Assembly (NCBI GenBank): GCA_963696025.1
Contig: CAVOII010000015.1
Span: 1 to 64,000 of the forward strand
DNA: 64,000 nucleotides
Reading direction: 5' to 3'
Origin: JABCYV01 sp963696025
GTDB taxonomy: Bacteria > Acidobacteriota > Terriglobia > Terriglobales > Acidobacteriaceae
Both the position numbers and the translations under genes were made by a program. The notes under the pieces were generated by a model that did no database searches, had not been told where the DNA came from, and was given only the letters and a program-made list of their open reading frames with translations. Shown here piece after piece: positions 35,935 to 44,004 of the stretch; within the stretch, counting starts at the first letter, position 1, and every line of letters begins with the position of its first letter.

Positions 35935-38215
35935 ATGACCGCTGACACACAATCAGCAATTCGCACTAGCGAACCGCTAGACCTGCAAATGCTGATTGAG
36001 ACAATTCCCGCAATGGTGGTGTGCGCGTTGCCCGACGGCTCGGTTGAGTTTACCAACCGGGCTTGGCAAGAATATACAGGCGGCTCATTGCAACAACTGA
36101 GGGGTTCAGGCTGGCAGACCGCCATCCACCCTGACGATGTTAGCGGCTTCGCTGAAGAATGGAACGCAAGTCTGACAAGCGGAAAACCCTTCGCGACCGA
36201 AATGCGGATGCGGCGCGCCGATGGCCAATATCATTGGTTCTTAATCCGAAAAGCTCTAGTTATTCCCCCCGATCAAGGCGGCGACTCGTCGCTCCGCACT
36301 TTGATTGCTTGCGAGGACATCAACGACCGCAAACAGGCTGAGGCTAAGCAGCGACAAAGCGAAATCCAGCTACAGGCGTTTTTTGAAAACAGCCCCAACG
36401 TGATTTTCTTGAAGGATCGGGAGGGTCGATATCTCTACGCGACGGGAGTTCAAGCGGGTCCGACGTATCACCGAAGAACACATCAACGGTAAGACGGACG
36501 ATGAACTTTTTCCAGTGGAACAGGCCGCTACTTTTCAAGCAAGTGATCGACAGGTGCTCGAAGCAGGGCTACCCGTAGAGTTTGAGCAGGTCACAATCCA
36601 GAAAGACGGTCAGCATACGAGTATTGCCCAGAAGTTTCCTCTGTTCAACGCAGATGGTGAGATCTACGGGATCGGCGGAATTGTCACAGACATTACTGAA
36701 CGTAAGCGGGAAGAGGCGGTCCGCCGCTACATCGAAGAGAGCCATCGCCTGATAGTAGAAACGGCAAGTGACGCCGTGATCAGCATGGATGATACTGGCG
36801 CAATTCGGTTTGCGAATCCCGCCACCATGAGAATCTTTGGTTACGATCCGACGGAATTGATCGGGAAGCCATTGACTGTGTTAATGCCGGAATTCATGCG
36901 CAAGATGCACGAGACTGGTTTCAGGCGCTACCTGGCTACTGGCCAGCGGCACATTAGCTGGCAAGGCACGGAACTCACTGCATTGCGGAAGAATGGCGAG
37001 GAATTCCCGGTGGAAATCTCGTTTGGTGAACTCACCAGAGATGGGCATAAGGTATTTACCGGTTTCATCCGCGATATCAGTACGAGAAAACACGCGGAGG
37101 AGAAGTTGCGGGCAAGCGAGCGGACTCTCCGTGAATTAACGGAGACCATACCGCAGATGCTTTGGAGCGCTGAACCAGACGGAGCAGTTGACTATTGTAA
37201 CCAGCGCGCGCTGGACTACACGGGATTATCTGCGGAACAGGTGCGAGGCGCTGGCTGGACGAAGGCTGTCCACCGGGACGACATTGAAAGTATGTCTCGG
37301 GTTTGGACAGCCGCAGTTTCAAGTGGCGAACCGTTTCAGCAAGAATTTCGCTGCTTTCGAGCAGCGGACCGCGCCTATCGTTGGTGCATTTCGAGAGCAC
37401 TACCGCTGCGAGATCAAAGCGGTCGAATTCTCAAATGGTTCGGAACGGTGGTGGATCTGCATGATTGGAAAGAGGCTCAACAAGCTTTGAGGATGACCCA
37501 GGCAGAGCTTGCGCGTGTTTCAAGGTTGACGACGATGGGAGAACTGGCAGCATCGATAGCCCATGAAGTCAATCAACCCCTAACTGCCGTTACGAACAAC
37601 GGCAGTGCGTGCCTGAGACTGCTTGCAAACCGTAGCCTCGAACCCGAAGTTTTGCGCCGGGCTTTGGAAGAAATCGTTGCAGATGGCACCCGTGCCAGCG
37701 CTGTTATAGCTCGGATCCGCGGATTCATCAAGAAAGCGCCGACCGAGAAGACCGAGTTGGACGTAAATGAGGTCATTCAGGAGGTGCTGGCTCTAGCTAG
37801 CCACGAGCTTCACAAGAATCAAGTCCTAATTGAGTGCCAATTGACAAGGACACTACCGCTCGTGCGGGCCGATCGCGTTCAGGTGCAGCAGGTCCTGCTG
37901 AACCTGATCATGAATGGTATAGAGGCCATGATGGGGGTGATCGTTGACTCTCGCGCACTCTGTCTGGAGTCCCGGATCGACCAGTCTGGCAATGTGTTGG
38001 TTGCGGTACGCGACTCTGGCACGGGCCTCGGTGCAGAAGCAGATCGTTTATTCACTCCATTCTTTACAACAAAGGCAAACGGTATGGGTATGGGGTTGCC
38101 CATTAGTCGCTCCCTCATTGAGAGTCATGGCGGACGACTGTGGGCCACAGGCAACTCGCCCCACGGTGCTGTGTTTTCCTTTACGCTGCCAGCAGCTGGC
38201 GAGAGTCCTTCATGA
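35935..38215 (+). pseudogene. PAS-domain histidine kinase (FixL-like), apparent frameshift in the second PAS
   Basis: The first frame holds PAS 1 (LIETIPAMVVCALPDGSVEF, WQTAIHPDDVSGFAEEW) and the start of PAS 2 (FFENSPNVIFLKDREGRYLY). It shifts near 36445 into a frame reading RRITEEHINGKTDDELFPVE. Two further PAS domains follow (SDAVISMDDTGAIRFANPAT; LWSAEPDGAVDYCNQRALDY), then the phosphoacceptor helix ELAASIAHEVNQPLTAVTNN and an ATPase domain (NLIMNGIEAM, DSGTGLGAE, GMGMGLPISRSLIESHGG). Joined, it has about 760 residues and no TM segment. The stop overlaps the FixJ-like gene start (ATGA). Indel or inactivation is undecided; the downstream part is fully intact. Confidence 0.8.
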
Positions 38216-38838
38216 CCGCGGCTTCCTTAGTTTTTGTTATAGACGATGATCCATCGGTACGTTCCTCGCTCAAGTTCCTGTTGAGCACAGTGGGGCTGCA
38301 GGCTGAAACCTTTGAGTCGGCGGATAGCTTTCTCCGCAGAAAGCCTGCTGATATTCCTAGTTGTCTTGTGTTGGATGTCCGGCTTCCGGGATTGAGTGGA
38401 CTCGATTTCCAACGAGAGCTTGCGACGCGAAACATTTGTATCCCAATAGTTTTTCTGACCGGCCACGGCGACATTCCTATGAGCGTTCGTGCCATGAAAG
38501 CCGGAGCGGTCGAATTTCTTACCAAGCCATTTCGTGACCAGGATCTTCTGGATGCCGTTCGCGTGGCACTTGATCGGGACCGTGCCAAGCGCAAACAGGA
38601 CAAGGAAGTGGCGGATCTTCGGCAGCGCTTCGACTCGTTGACTTCTCGCGAGCAGGAGGTAGCTTCCATGGTCGTTGCGGGAATGCTCAACAAACAAATT
38701 GCTGCTGAACTCGGAACCGCGGAAAGCACTGTAAAGGTTCAGCGCAGCCGGGCGATGGAGAAGATGCATGCGGCATCGCTTGCCGAATTGATAAAAATGA
38801 TCGAGAAGGCCAAAGCTCCCTTGAAAGAAGCCTCGTAA
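38212..38838 (+). CDS. FixJ-like response regulator, copy 1
   Basis: 208 residues, ATGA-coupled to the kinase. Receiver domain with DDDPSVRSSLKFLLS, the phosphorylation Asp in LVLDVRLPGLSGLD, and GHGDIPMSVRAMKAGAVEFL followed by the conserved Lys in TKPF. The LuxR-type helix-turn-helix is at 140-200 (LTSREQEVASMVVAGMLNKQ, IAAELGTAESTVKVQRSRAM). It is activated by the adjacent FixL-like kinase and presumably turns on sigma-70 promoters. Confidence 0.93.
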   Translation: MTAASLVFVIDDDPSVRSSLKFLLSTVGLQAETFESADSFLRRKPADIPSCLVLDVRLPGLSGLDFQRELATRNICIPIVFLTGHGDIPMSVRAMKAGAVEFLTKPFRDQDLLDAVRVALDRDRAKRKQDKEVADLRQRFDSLTSREQEVASMVVAGMLNKQIAAELGTAESTVKVQRSRAMEKMHAASLAELIKMIEKAKAPLKEAS

Positions 38839-38866
38839 GCCAAAGCTTACGCGCATCCTCCTTTTT
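38834..38866 (+). terminator. Possible intrinsic terminator after the FixJ-like gene
   Basis: A perfect 7-base stem CGTAAGC-CAAA-GCTTACG spans the stop codon of the regulator gene. A CCTCCTTTTT run follows 11 bases after the stem. The distance to the T run is larger than usual, so termination may be partial. Confidence 0.4.
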
Positions 38867-38941
38867 GCCGATCCAGAAATACCACCACCCAATAGATTTC
38901 TTTCCCCTCTACGAATAATGTCACTTCAGTTGGAGTTGAGA

Positions 38942-39703
38942 ATGTTAAAGAATCTAATCTCGGTTGTTGACGACGATGCGTCCGTCCTCCGGACCACGAC
39001 ACTGCTCATCGAGTCTTTTGGGTTTCGAGCGGCAGGGTTCGAATCTGCGGAACTTTTCCTGAAGTCTGGCCGGTTGCAGGAGACATCCTGTCTCATCGTT
39101 GACGTGCGAATGCCGGGTATGAGTGGGCTACAACTCCAAAGCCATCTCGCTGCCCTAGGCTGCAAGATTCCAATCATTTTTATCACCGCTTACGACGATA
39201 CAGTAGCCCGTCAGCGCGCCTTGCAAGCTGGTGCTGTCGCATTCCTCGGGAAGCCGTTCACTGCCGAGATTTTGCTTCAAACCATTCGTTCAGCTCTACA
39301 GGGACAATTGGGAGTAAGAAAGAATCTCATATCGCTAGTTGACGACGACGAGTCCATCCGCAGGACCACAACATTGCTTATCGAGTCTTTTGGCTTTCCC
39401 GCAACGGCCTTCGAATCTGCCGAAAGTTTCCTGAATTCTGGCCAGCTGCACGAGACATCCTGTCTCATCATTGACATTCACATGCCGGGCATGAATGGGC
39501 TACAACTCCAAAGCCATCTTGCCGCCGCGGGCTGTAAGATTCCTATCATTTTCATCACTGCTCACGACAACAAAGAATCGCGTCAGCAAGCATTGCAAGC
39601 TGGCGCGGTCGCATTCCTAGGAAAACCGTTCAGTGACGAACTCCTGCTCCAAACCATTCGCGCAGCGTCGCGGCATGACGAAGGTAGCGGGAGAACCAAG
39701 TAA
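38942..39703 (+). CDS. Tandem double receiver-domain protein
   Basis: 253 residues from the ATG preceded by TTGGAG. Two complete receiver domains of about 120 residues share most residues: VVDDDASVLRTTTLLIESFG and LVDDDESIRRTTTLLIESFG, the Asp in LIVDVRMPGMSG and in LIIDIHMPGMNG, and the Lys in FLGKPFT and FLGKPFS. There is no output domain. The repeat unit is 378 bases, an in-frame tandem duplication. It may be a phosphate shuttle, or a separated receiver for the sigma-54 activator encoded 100 bases downstream. Confidence 0.9.
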   Translation: MLKNLISVVDDDASVLRTTTLLIESFGFRAAGFESAELFLKSGRLQETSCLIVDVRMPGMSGLQLQSHLAALGCKIPIIFITAYDDTVARQRALQAGAVAFLGKPFTAEILLQTIRSALQGQLGVRKNLISLVDDDESIRRTTTLLIESFGFPATAFESAESFLNSGQLHETSCLIIDIHMPGMNGLQLQSHLAAAGCKIPIIFITAHDNKESRQQALQAGAVAFLGKPFSDELLLQTIRAASRHDEGSGRTK

Positions 39704-39771
39704 GTAGGGAGTCATACACATGTACGCATCACGTGTTTTGTTTCGCTTTCATTTGTTTAGAGGAGATGTGT

Positions 39772-39805
39772 GTGGGGTGAGTTATGAAAGGTGGGGTGAG
39801 TTATG
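39772..39805 (+). repeat. Tandem duplication of ribosome site and start codon
   Basis: The 15-base sequence GTGGGGTGAGTTATG occurs twice with a 19-base period, at 39772-39786 and 39791-39805. The second copy supplies the start of the sigma-54 activator gene. The first ATG opens a 16-codon frame (39784-39834) that overlaps the true start in another frame and could lower or couple initiation. Confidence 0.7.
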
Positions 39806-40837
39806 GAATACGAGAACAGAGTTCCGCAAAATGATCACAATCGCCCTGAGTGTAGATTCGAAGAAATCATCGGCCACAGCCCCGCGCTGAAATCGGCACT
39901 GTTGGAAGTGGAACGAGTAGCACCGACCGATTCCACTGTGTTGGTTCTGGGAGAAACCGGAACGGGCAAGGAATTGATCGCCCATGCCATTCACAATCTG
40001 AGCGCACGCTGCGGACGCCCCTTCGTCAAGCTTAACTGCGCTGCCATCCCCTTCGATCTCTTGGAGAGTGAGTTGTTTGGCCACGAGAAGGGTGCCTTTA
40101 CCGGGGCCGTCGCGCAAAAAATCGGCCGATTCGAAATGGCCGATAAGGGAACACTTTTTCTTGATGAAATCGGAGACATTCCTCTGGCTTTACAGCCAAA
40201 GCTGCTCCGGGTTCTGCAAGAAAAGGAGTTCGAGCGGCTGGGAAGCGGCCGGACCCATCAGATCGACGTCCGCCTGATTGCAGCCACACATCGTGATCTC
40301 ACAGAGATGGTCAGTCGGAATGAGTTCCGCAGTGATCTTTATTATCGGCTGAATGTCTTTCCGGTTCTGGTGCCGCCCCTGCGGGAACGCCGAGAGGACA
40401 TATCACTCTTGGTCTCGCATTTTGTCGAGATATTTGCCCGACGTATGGATAAGCGCATTGAACGGATACCTGAGAAAACGACGAATGCATTGATGGCATA
40501 CCCTTGGCCAGGCAATGTGCGGGAACTACAAAACCTGATTGAACGAGCCGTGATTCGCTCGGACGACGGAGTGCTTCCAAATCCTCTGCCTAAATCAGAA
40601 GAGGATCCGTCCCCCACGACTCTTTCAGTTGGCACATTCGTGGATTCGCAACGAGGCTTGATCTTGCAGGCATTGCGCGCTGCTGGAGGAATGATAGGAG
40701 GACCGCGAGGAGCGGCTGCCCGGCTGGGGCTTAAGCGTACAACATTAGTCTCCAAGATGAAGAGGCTCGGGATATACCGACCGCGGCACCATCGACTCAT
40801 GGACGAGTTCAACGGGCGATCGGAACTAGCGATGTGA
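39803..40837 (+). CDS. Sigma-54-dependent activator lacking a receiver domain, copy 1
   Basis: 344 residues. A short N-terminus is followed directly by an AAA+ domain: Walker A LGETGTGKELIAHAIHN near residue 50, the sigma-54 contact loop EKGAFTGAVAQK near 95, Walker B GTLFLDEIGDIPLA near 115, arginine-finger region LYYRLNVFPVLVPPLRER, and NAYPWPGNVRELQN-type sensor II. A Fis-type HTH follows (GPRGAAARLGLKRTTLVSKM). It opens sigma-54 promoters by ATP hydrolysis. The missing receiver may be replaced by the separate double receiver upstream. Confidence 0.93.
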   Translation: MEYENRVPQNDHNRPECRFEEIIGHSPALKSALLEVERVAPTDSTVLVLGETGTGKELIAHAIHNLSARCGRPFVKLNCAAIPFDLLESELFGHEKGAFTGAVAQKIGRFEMADKGTLFLDEIGDIPLALQPKLLRVLQEKEFERLGSGRTHQIDVRLIAATHRDLTEMVSRNEFRSDLYYRLNVFPVLVPPLRERREDISLLVSHFVEIFARRMDKRIERIPEKTTNALMAYPWPGNVRELQNLIERAVIRSDDGVLPNPLPKSEEDPSPTTLSVGTFVDSQRGLILQALRAAGGMIGGPRGAAARLGLKRTTLVSKMKRLGIYRPRHHRLMDEFNGRSELAM

Positions 40838-41488
40838 CGCCGCGTAATCAACTTTCGTGCGCCGCTGTCTGCCATTTACTGTTGTGGATGAAAACCAAAC
40901 GGCCAAGTTGGCCCCCTGAACTATGCCCGACGGAGTAGTCCGTGTTGCAAAGGATCATCGTTCTGCGCATTCTGTCATGCTGTTGGCTCGGTTTGCCCTC
41001 GCAAGACGGCCGTCTGTTCGCGCTGGGCACCGCCGCGGTGGTCACTCTGGGTACGAGCGTGAAACCCGAGTCATGATGCGATTAAACGGCAGCTTGATCC
41101 AGTGAACTCAACAATCGCACCATCGTCTGCTGATCTGTAAGTCCGTTACTCGCACATTAACGCGAGGCACTCCGTCTCTCCGTAAGGACCAGCCGGCAGC
41201 ACAAAACTAAAAGGAGAAAGTCAATCTGGACACACTCGGGGATGGTATCAAAGGCACTGAACCACGATCTTATCGCCGGAACGGTTGCCAGCACTGAAAG
41301 GTGGCGCCAGGTGGCGCTGGCCGCCTTCCCCAGGAAACGGAACAGGAGGATTGGAACAAGTCTCATCCAAGGTCCCCTGGCCGACTGTCGCTATTTCGTC
41401 ACTGATGGGTCACCGACAGCAAGACGCACGGCTAGGTTTTGCGCTCCCGTTACGATCACGTCCTAGTGTGCTCAAATTGACAGCTTGG
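40838..41488. other. Gene-free region
   Basis: About 650 bases between the activator gene and the convergent DUF417 gene. Only short frames without conserved features occur on either strand. It may contain decayed sequence; nothing specific can be supported. Confidence 0.4.
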
Positions 41489-42034
41489 CTAATTGCCATG
41501 CGGAACCTCAGATTGCTGGACGTGAGCCGCAAACGATGGGACTGAACTTGTGGTCGAATGTAACACTCTGATTAGGTCCTGGCGCAGCAAATATAGAGAC
41601 AGCGCCAGAAGGCCGATGTCTTTCATAAGGAAAGCGACCATGTCAGTCATTGCGGGAAATCCGCCGGCAGATTTTGCCCAGGCGTCTGGCAGAAACGGGA
41701 TGATCGAGATGGTCGAGATGAACGCAAAACAAGCCCCGATGGCTCCGAGGACGCCCAGCTTTTTGTTCCAAAACCCCGAAAATAGGAGCACGCAAAACAG
41801 CCATTCAGAAGTTCCCAGAAACCGACCGGCGCCCCGAACGCCGAAAACAGGGTAAAGCCAGAAAATAAGTGGTCCGTGGCTGATAAGGGGGATCAGGCCC
41901 TGAGCCTCATAGTTAAACCATTTCGAATATCCAAAAAATAGGAAAATGATCACCATCGATGTACGGATCAGGTGGTAATCAAGATCGTTTTTGAGGATGC
42001 CGAGCCTAATCAGAATCTTAAAGAGCAGCTTCAC
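41489..42034 (-). CDS. DUF417 (YkgB/RclC-like) inner-membrane protein, copy 2
   Basis: 181 residues with four hydrophobic segments, clearly homologous to copy 1 at 20.9-21.5 kb. Examples are LGILKNDLDYHLIRTSMVII, LFFGYSKWFNYEAQGLIPLI, GFWNKKLGVLGAIGACFAFI and SAGGFPAMTDMVAFLMKDIG. The start ATG is placed by alignment with copy 1. It stands alone between the two signalling modules on the opposite strand. Function unknown; RclC homologues associate with reactive-chlorine stress. Confidence 0.87.
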   Translation of the reverse strand: MKLLFKILIRLGILKNDLDYHLIRTSMVIIFLFFGYSKWFNYEAQGLIPLISHGPLIFWLYPVFGVRGAGRFLGTSEWLFCVLLFSGFWNKKLGVLGAIGACFAFISTISIIPFLPDAWAKSAGGFPAMTDMVAFLMKDIGLLALSLYLLRQDLIRVLHSTTSSVPSFAAHVQQSEVPHGN

Positions 42035-42631
42035 TGTTGTTTACCTTCCAAGTTAGGCGCTGGTTCACTCGATTCGTAAGCTGACTCAGTTGCATCTGCA
42101 CGTCACATTCCACTGAATCGCAGGCATCCTGGAATCGATAACTACCCACTGCAAGTTCATTTGTGCACTAGAAATGTGTCGCAGGGCGTTTTGAAAGAGA
42201 AGGGTGTCTTCCTTTCGGCGCCGAGACGAAGAATCGACTATCAATTCATAGCATTTGATACGGGCTGATTGATGCACTGAAGAAAACTGCTGGTGGCATG
42301 GCAGCGGTGATCATTGTCGTGCAGTCGTGGCGAACTACCCGAGCCGCAGCATCGAGCGCGGTGATGATGGCGAGCGACGAGTTGCGGTGTCAGCGACGCA
42401 TCCACTGTCCACGCCGGAGTGGCGTCTGCGAATCGAGAGTCTGGTGGCGTTGATGGCGGTCCAGAGGAATAACCACAGAAATCACCTGCGGCGGATTTTC
42501 AAGTGGGTCTCAACGGATGAAAATCGAATAGCCAGTCGCGAAGGACTGGGGATCAGGCCTGGCGACGGCTTAGCAACACGGATTGGAACCCGGCATGCAT
42601 TCAAACTCGAAGATAACCAGGAGTTTCATCG
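42035..42631. other. Gene-free region upstream of the ECF sigma gene
   Basis: No coding frame with family features. It serves as upstream region for the DUF417 gene (left) and for the ECF sigma gene (right); see the promoter candidate at 42583-42599. Confidence 0.4.
42583..42599 (+). promoter_or_regulatory. Weak candidate sigma-54 (-24/-12) promoter
   Basis: TTGGAACCCGGCATGCA has the key GG and GC dinucleotides 10 bases apart and ends 33 bases before the ECF sigma ATG. Two or three other consensus positions differ from TGGCAC-N5-TTGC. Two sigma-54 activators are encoded in the flanking modules, which is the only supporting context. Confidence 0.25.
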
Positions 42632-43225
42632 ATGGCAACGACAGCTCTACAACTGAATCCAGAATCAATCGCAGTCGAGTGTTATCAGGGTAACGTTCAG
42701 GAATTGACCGATGTTATTACGCACCACTTGGCTCGCTTCCGCCGAATCGCGCTAGGTCATCTGAGCAACGTTGCCGACGCTGAGGATGCAGTGCAGGACG
42801 CTTTGCTCTCGGCCCTGACACATGTTCACCAGTTCAGGGGCCAAGCGAAGATGTCCACGTGGCTCACGACGATCGTAATCAATTCCGCACGAATGAAACT
42901 ACGGCGGCGTTTAACGTCGGTGATACTGGCTTTGGATGAAACCGATGGGCAACAGGATCTCCTGGAGGGCATTGTCTCGGATACGCGGCCAGGTCCGGAA
43001 GAGGAATATCGCGAGCGAGAAATTGCGGAAACACTGGCTCATGCAACCTCCCGACTATCGCCCGCTTTGCGCACAACCTTCCAATTGCGCGACGTCGATG
43101 GCTTAAGCATTCGCGAAACGGCAGATCTCCTCGGAGTGCCCACCGGAACGGTCAAGGCACGGCTCGCCAGAGCTCGCGCGAGACTTAGAGAAGAAATGAG
43201 GAAGAGCATCCGGCGAAAAACGTGA
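42632..43225 (+). CDS. ECF-type RNA polymerase sigma factor
   Basis: 197 residues with CCAGGAG upstream. Region 2 (LARFRRIALGHLSNVADAED, AVQDALLSALTHVHQFRG, STWLTTIVINSARMKLRR) and region 4 (SPALRTTFQLRDVDGLSIRE, TADLLGVPTGTVKARLARAR) are complete. No anti-sigma gene with a TM segment is adjacent. The zinc-ribbon protein downstream could be a partner, by position only. Probable targets include the genes that follow on the same strand. Confidence 0.92.
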   Translation: MATTALQLNPESIAVECYQGNVQELTDVITHHLARFRRIALGHLSNVADAEDAVQDALLSALTHVHQFRGQAKMSTWLTTIVINSARMKLRRRLTSVILALDETDGQQDLLEGIVSDTRPGPEEEYREREIAETLAHATSRLSPALRTTFQLRDVDGLSIRETADLLGVPTGTVKARLARARARLREEMRKSIRRKT

Positions 43226-43331
43226 GGGGCTACATTCGTGACCGCAATCGCTAATGACCGTCGCGCAGATGGCTTCGCGCCAAGTGACTGGTCTTGAAAA
43301 ACTGGAAGTTCTTCTGAATTTAAGGAGGCGT

Positions 43332-43673
43332 ATGTTATCACTGATCACAATTCAGTCAAAAGAGAATGTACGGTCTGCCATTGTGAACTGCCTCTGTCCC
43401 GAATGCGGCGGAGTCATTGAACTGCATTCAAACCAGTTCAGATGCCTGGGGCGATGTGGAAAACAGTGGCGAGCTATCTGGGGAAAGCGAACACTCGAAC
43501 GGCACCCAAACACGGCGACGCGACAACCGTCGGCGATTTCGCAAGAGCCGGCGATGACTGCTTGTACGAGAACTGACGGTCTTGGCATCCCAGTTGCTTT
43601 CAAAATGGTCAGCAAGCCGCACACGACAAGTGCAATCGTGGACAAGCGCGCAACTCGCGCGAGCCGAGGTTAG
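43332..43673 (+). CDS. Small zinc-ribbon protein, hypothetical
   Basis: 113 residues. The strong AAGGAGG four bases before ATG 43332 fixes the start. One zinc-ribbon-like segment, CLCPECGGVIELHSNQFRC followed by GRCGKQWR, gives two CxxC-like pairs. The C-terminal half is polar, without family features. It could bind DNA or a protein. It lies 106 bases after the sigma gene. Confidence 0.55.
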   Translation: MLSLITIQSKENVRSAIVNCLCPECGGVIELHSNQFRCLGRCGKQWRAIWGKRTLERHPNTATRQPSAISQEPAMTACTRTDGLGIPVAFKMVSKPHTTSAIVDKRATRASRG

Positions 43674-43706
43674 CGAGTAGTGACGCGGCAAATGGTGGAG
43701 GATGTC

Positions 43707-43901
43707 ATGGCGAAAGTGATCGAATTTTACATTCCGGATCTTTTCTTAAAAAAAGTCAGCACAGCTCAGAGCAAACGTGGCAAAGTGATTGAGTTTCGTT
43801 CACCTCGCGTAAAAGGGCTTGTGATGCAGTTTCGCGAACCGGCACCGCGTGATCCAGACACGAAAGCGGGCGCGATCCCGATGTGGGGCTTCTGCATTTG
43901 A
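43707..43901 (+). CDS. Tiny 'MAKVIEFY' protein of unknown function
   Basis: 64 residues from the ATG of MAKVIEFYIPDLFLKKV. The motif K-V-I-E-F occurs twice (MAKVIEFYIP and RGKVIEFRSP), 26 residues apart, followed by basic residues. I have the impression that short proteins of this type recur in Acidobacteriota genomes, but have no functional knowledge. No Shine-Dalgarno stands out apart from GGAGG 8-12 bases upstream. It lies between the zinc-ribbon gene and the TonB receptor. Confidence 0.55.
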   Translation: MAKVIEFYIPDLFLKKVSTAQSKRGKVIEFRSPRVKGLVMQFREPAPRDPDTKAGAIPMWGFCI

Positions 43902-44004
43902 GCTAGGCTGGGGTTCTCGGTATCTCAAGTTGCGCGTCAAATGGCCGGCAGTCTACGTGGAATGCGCCGATGGTCTCGTAGATCGTAAAGGGCGGTGGCA
44001 ATTT

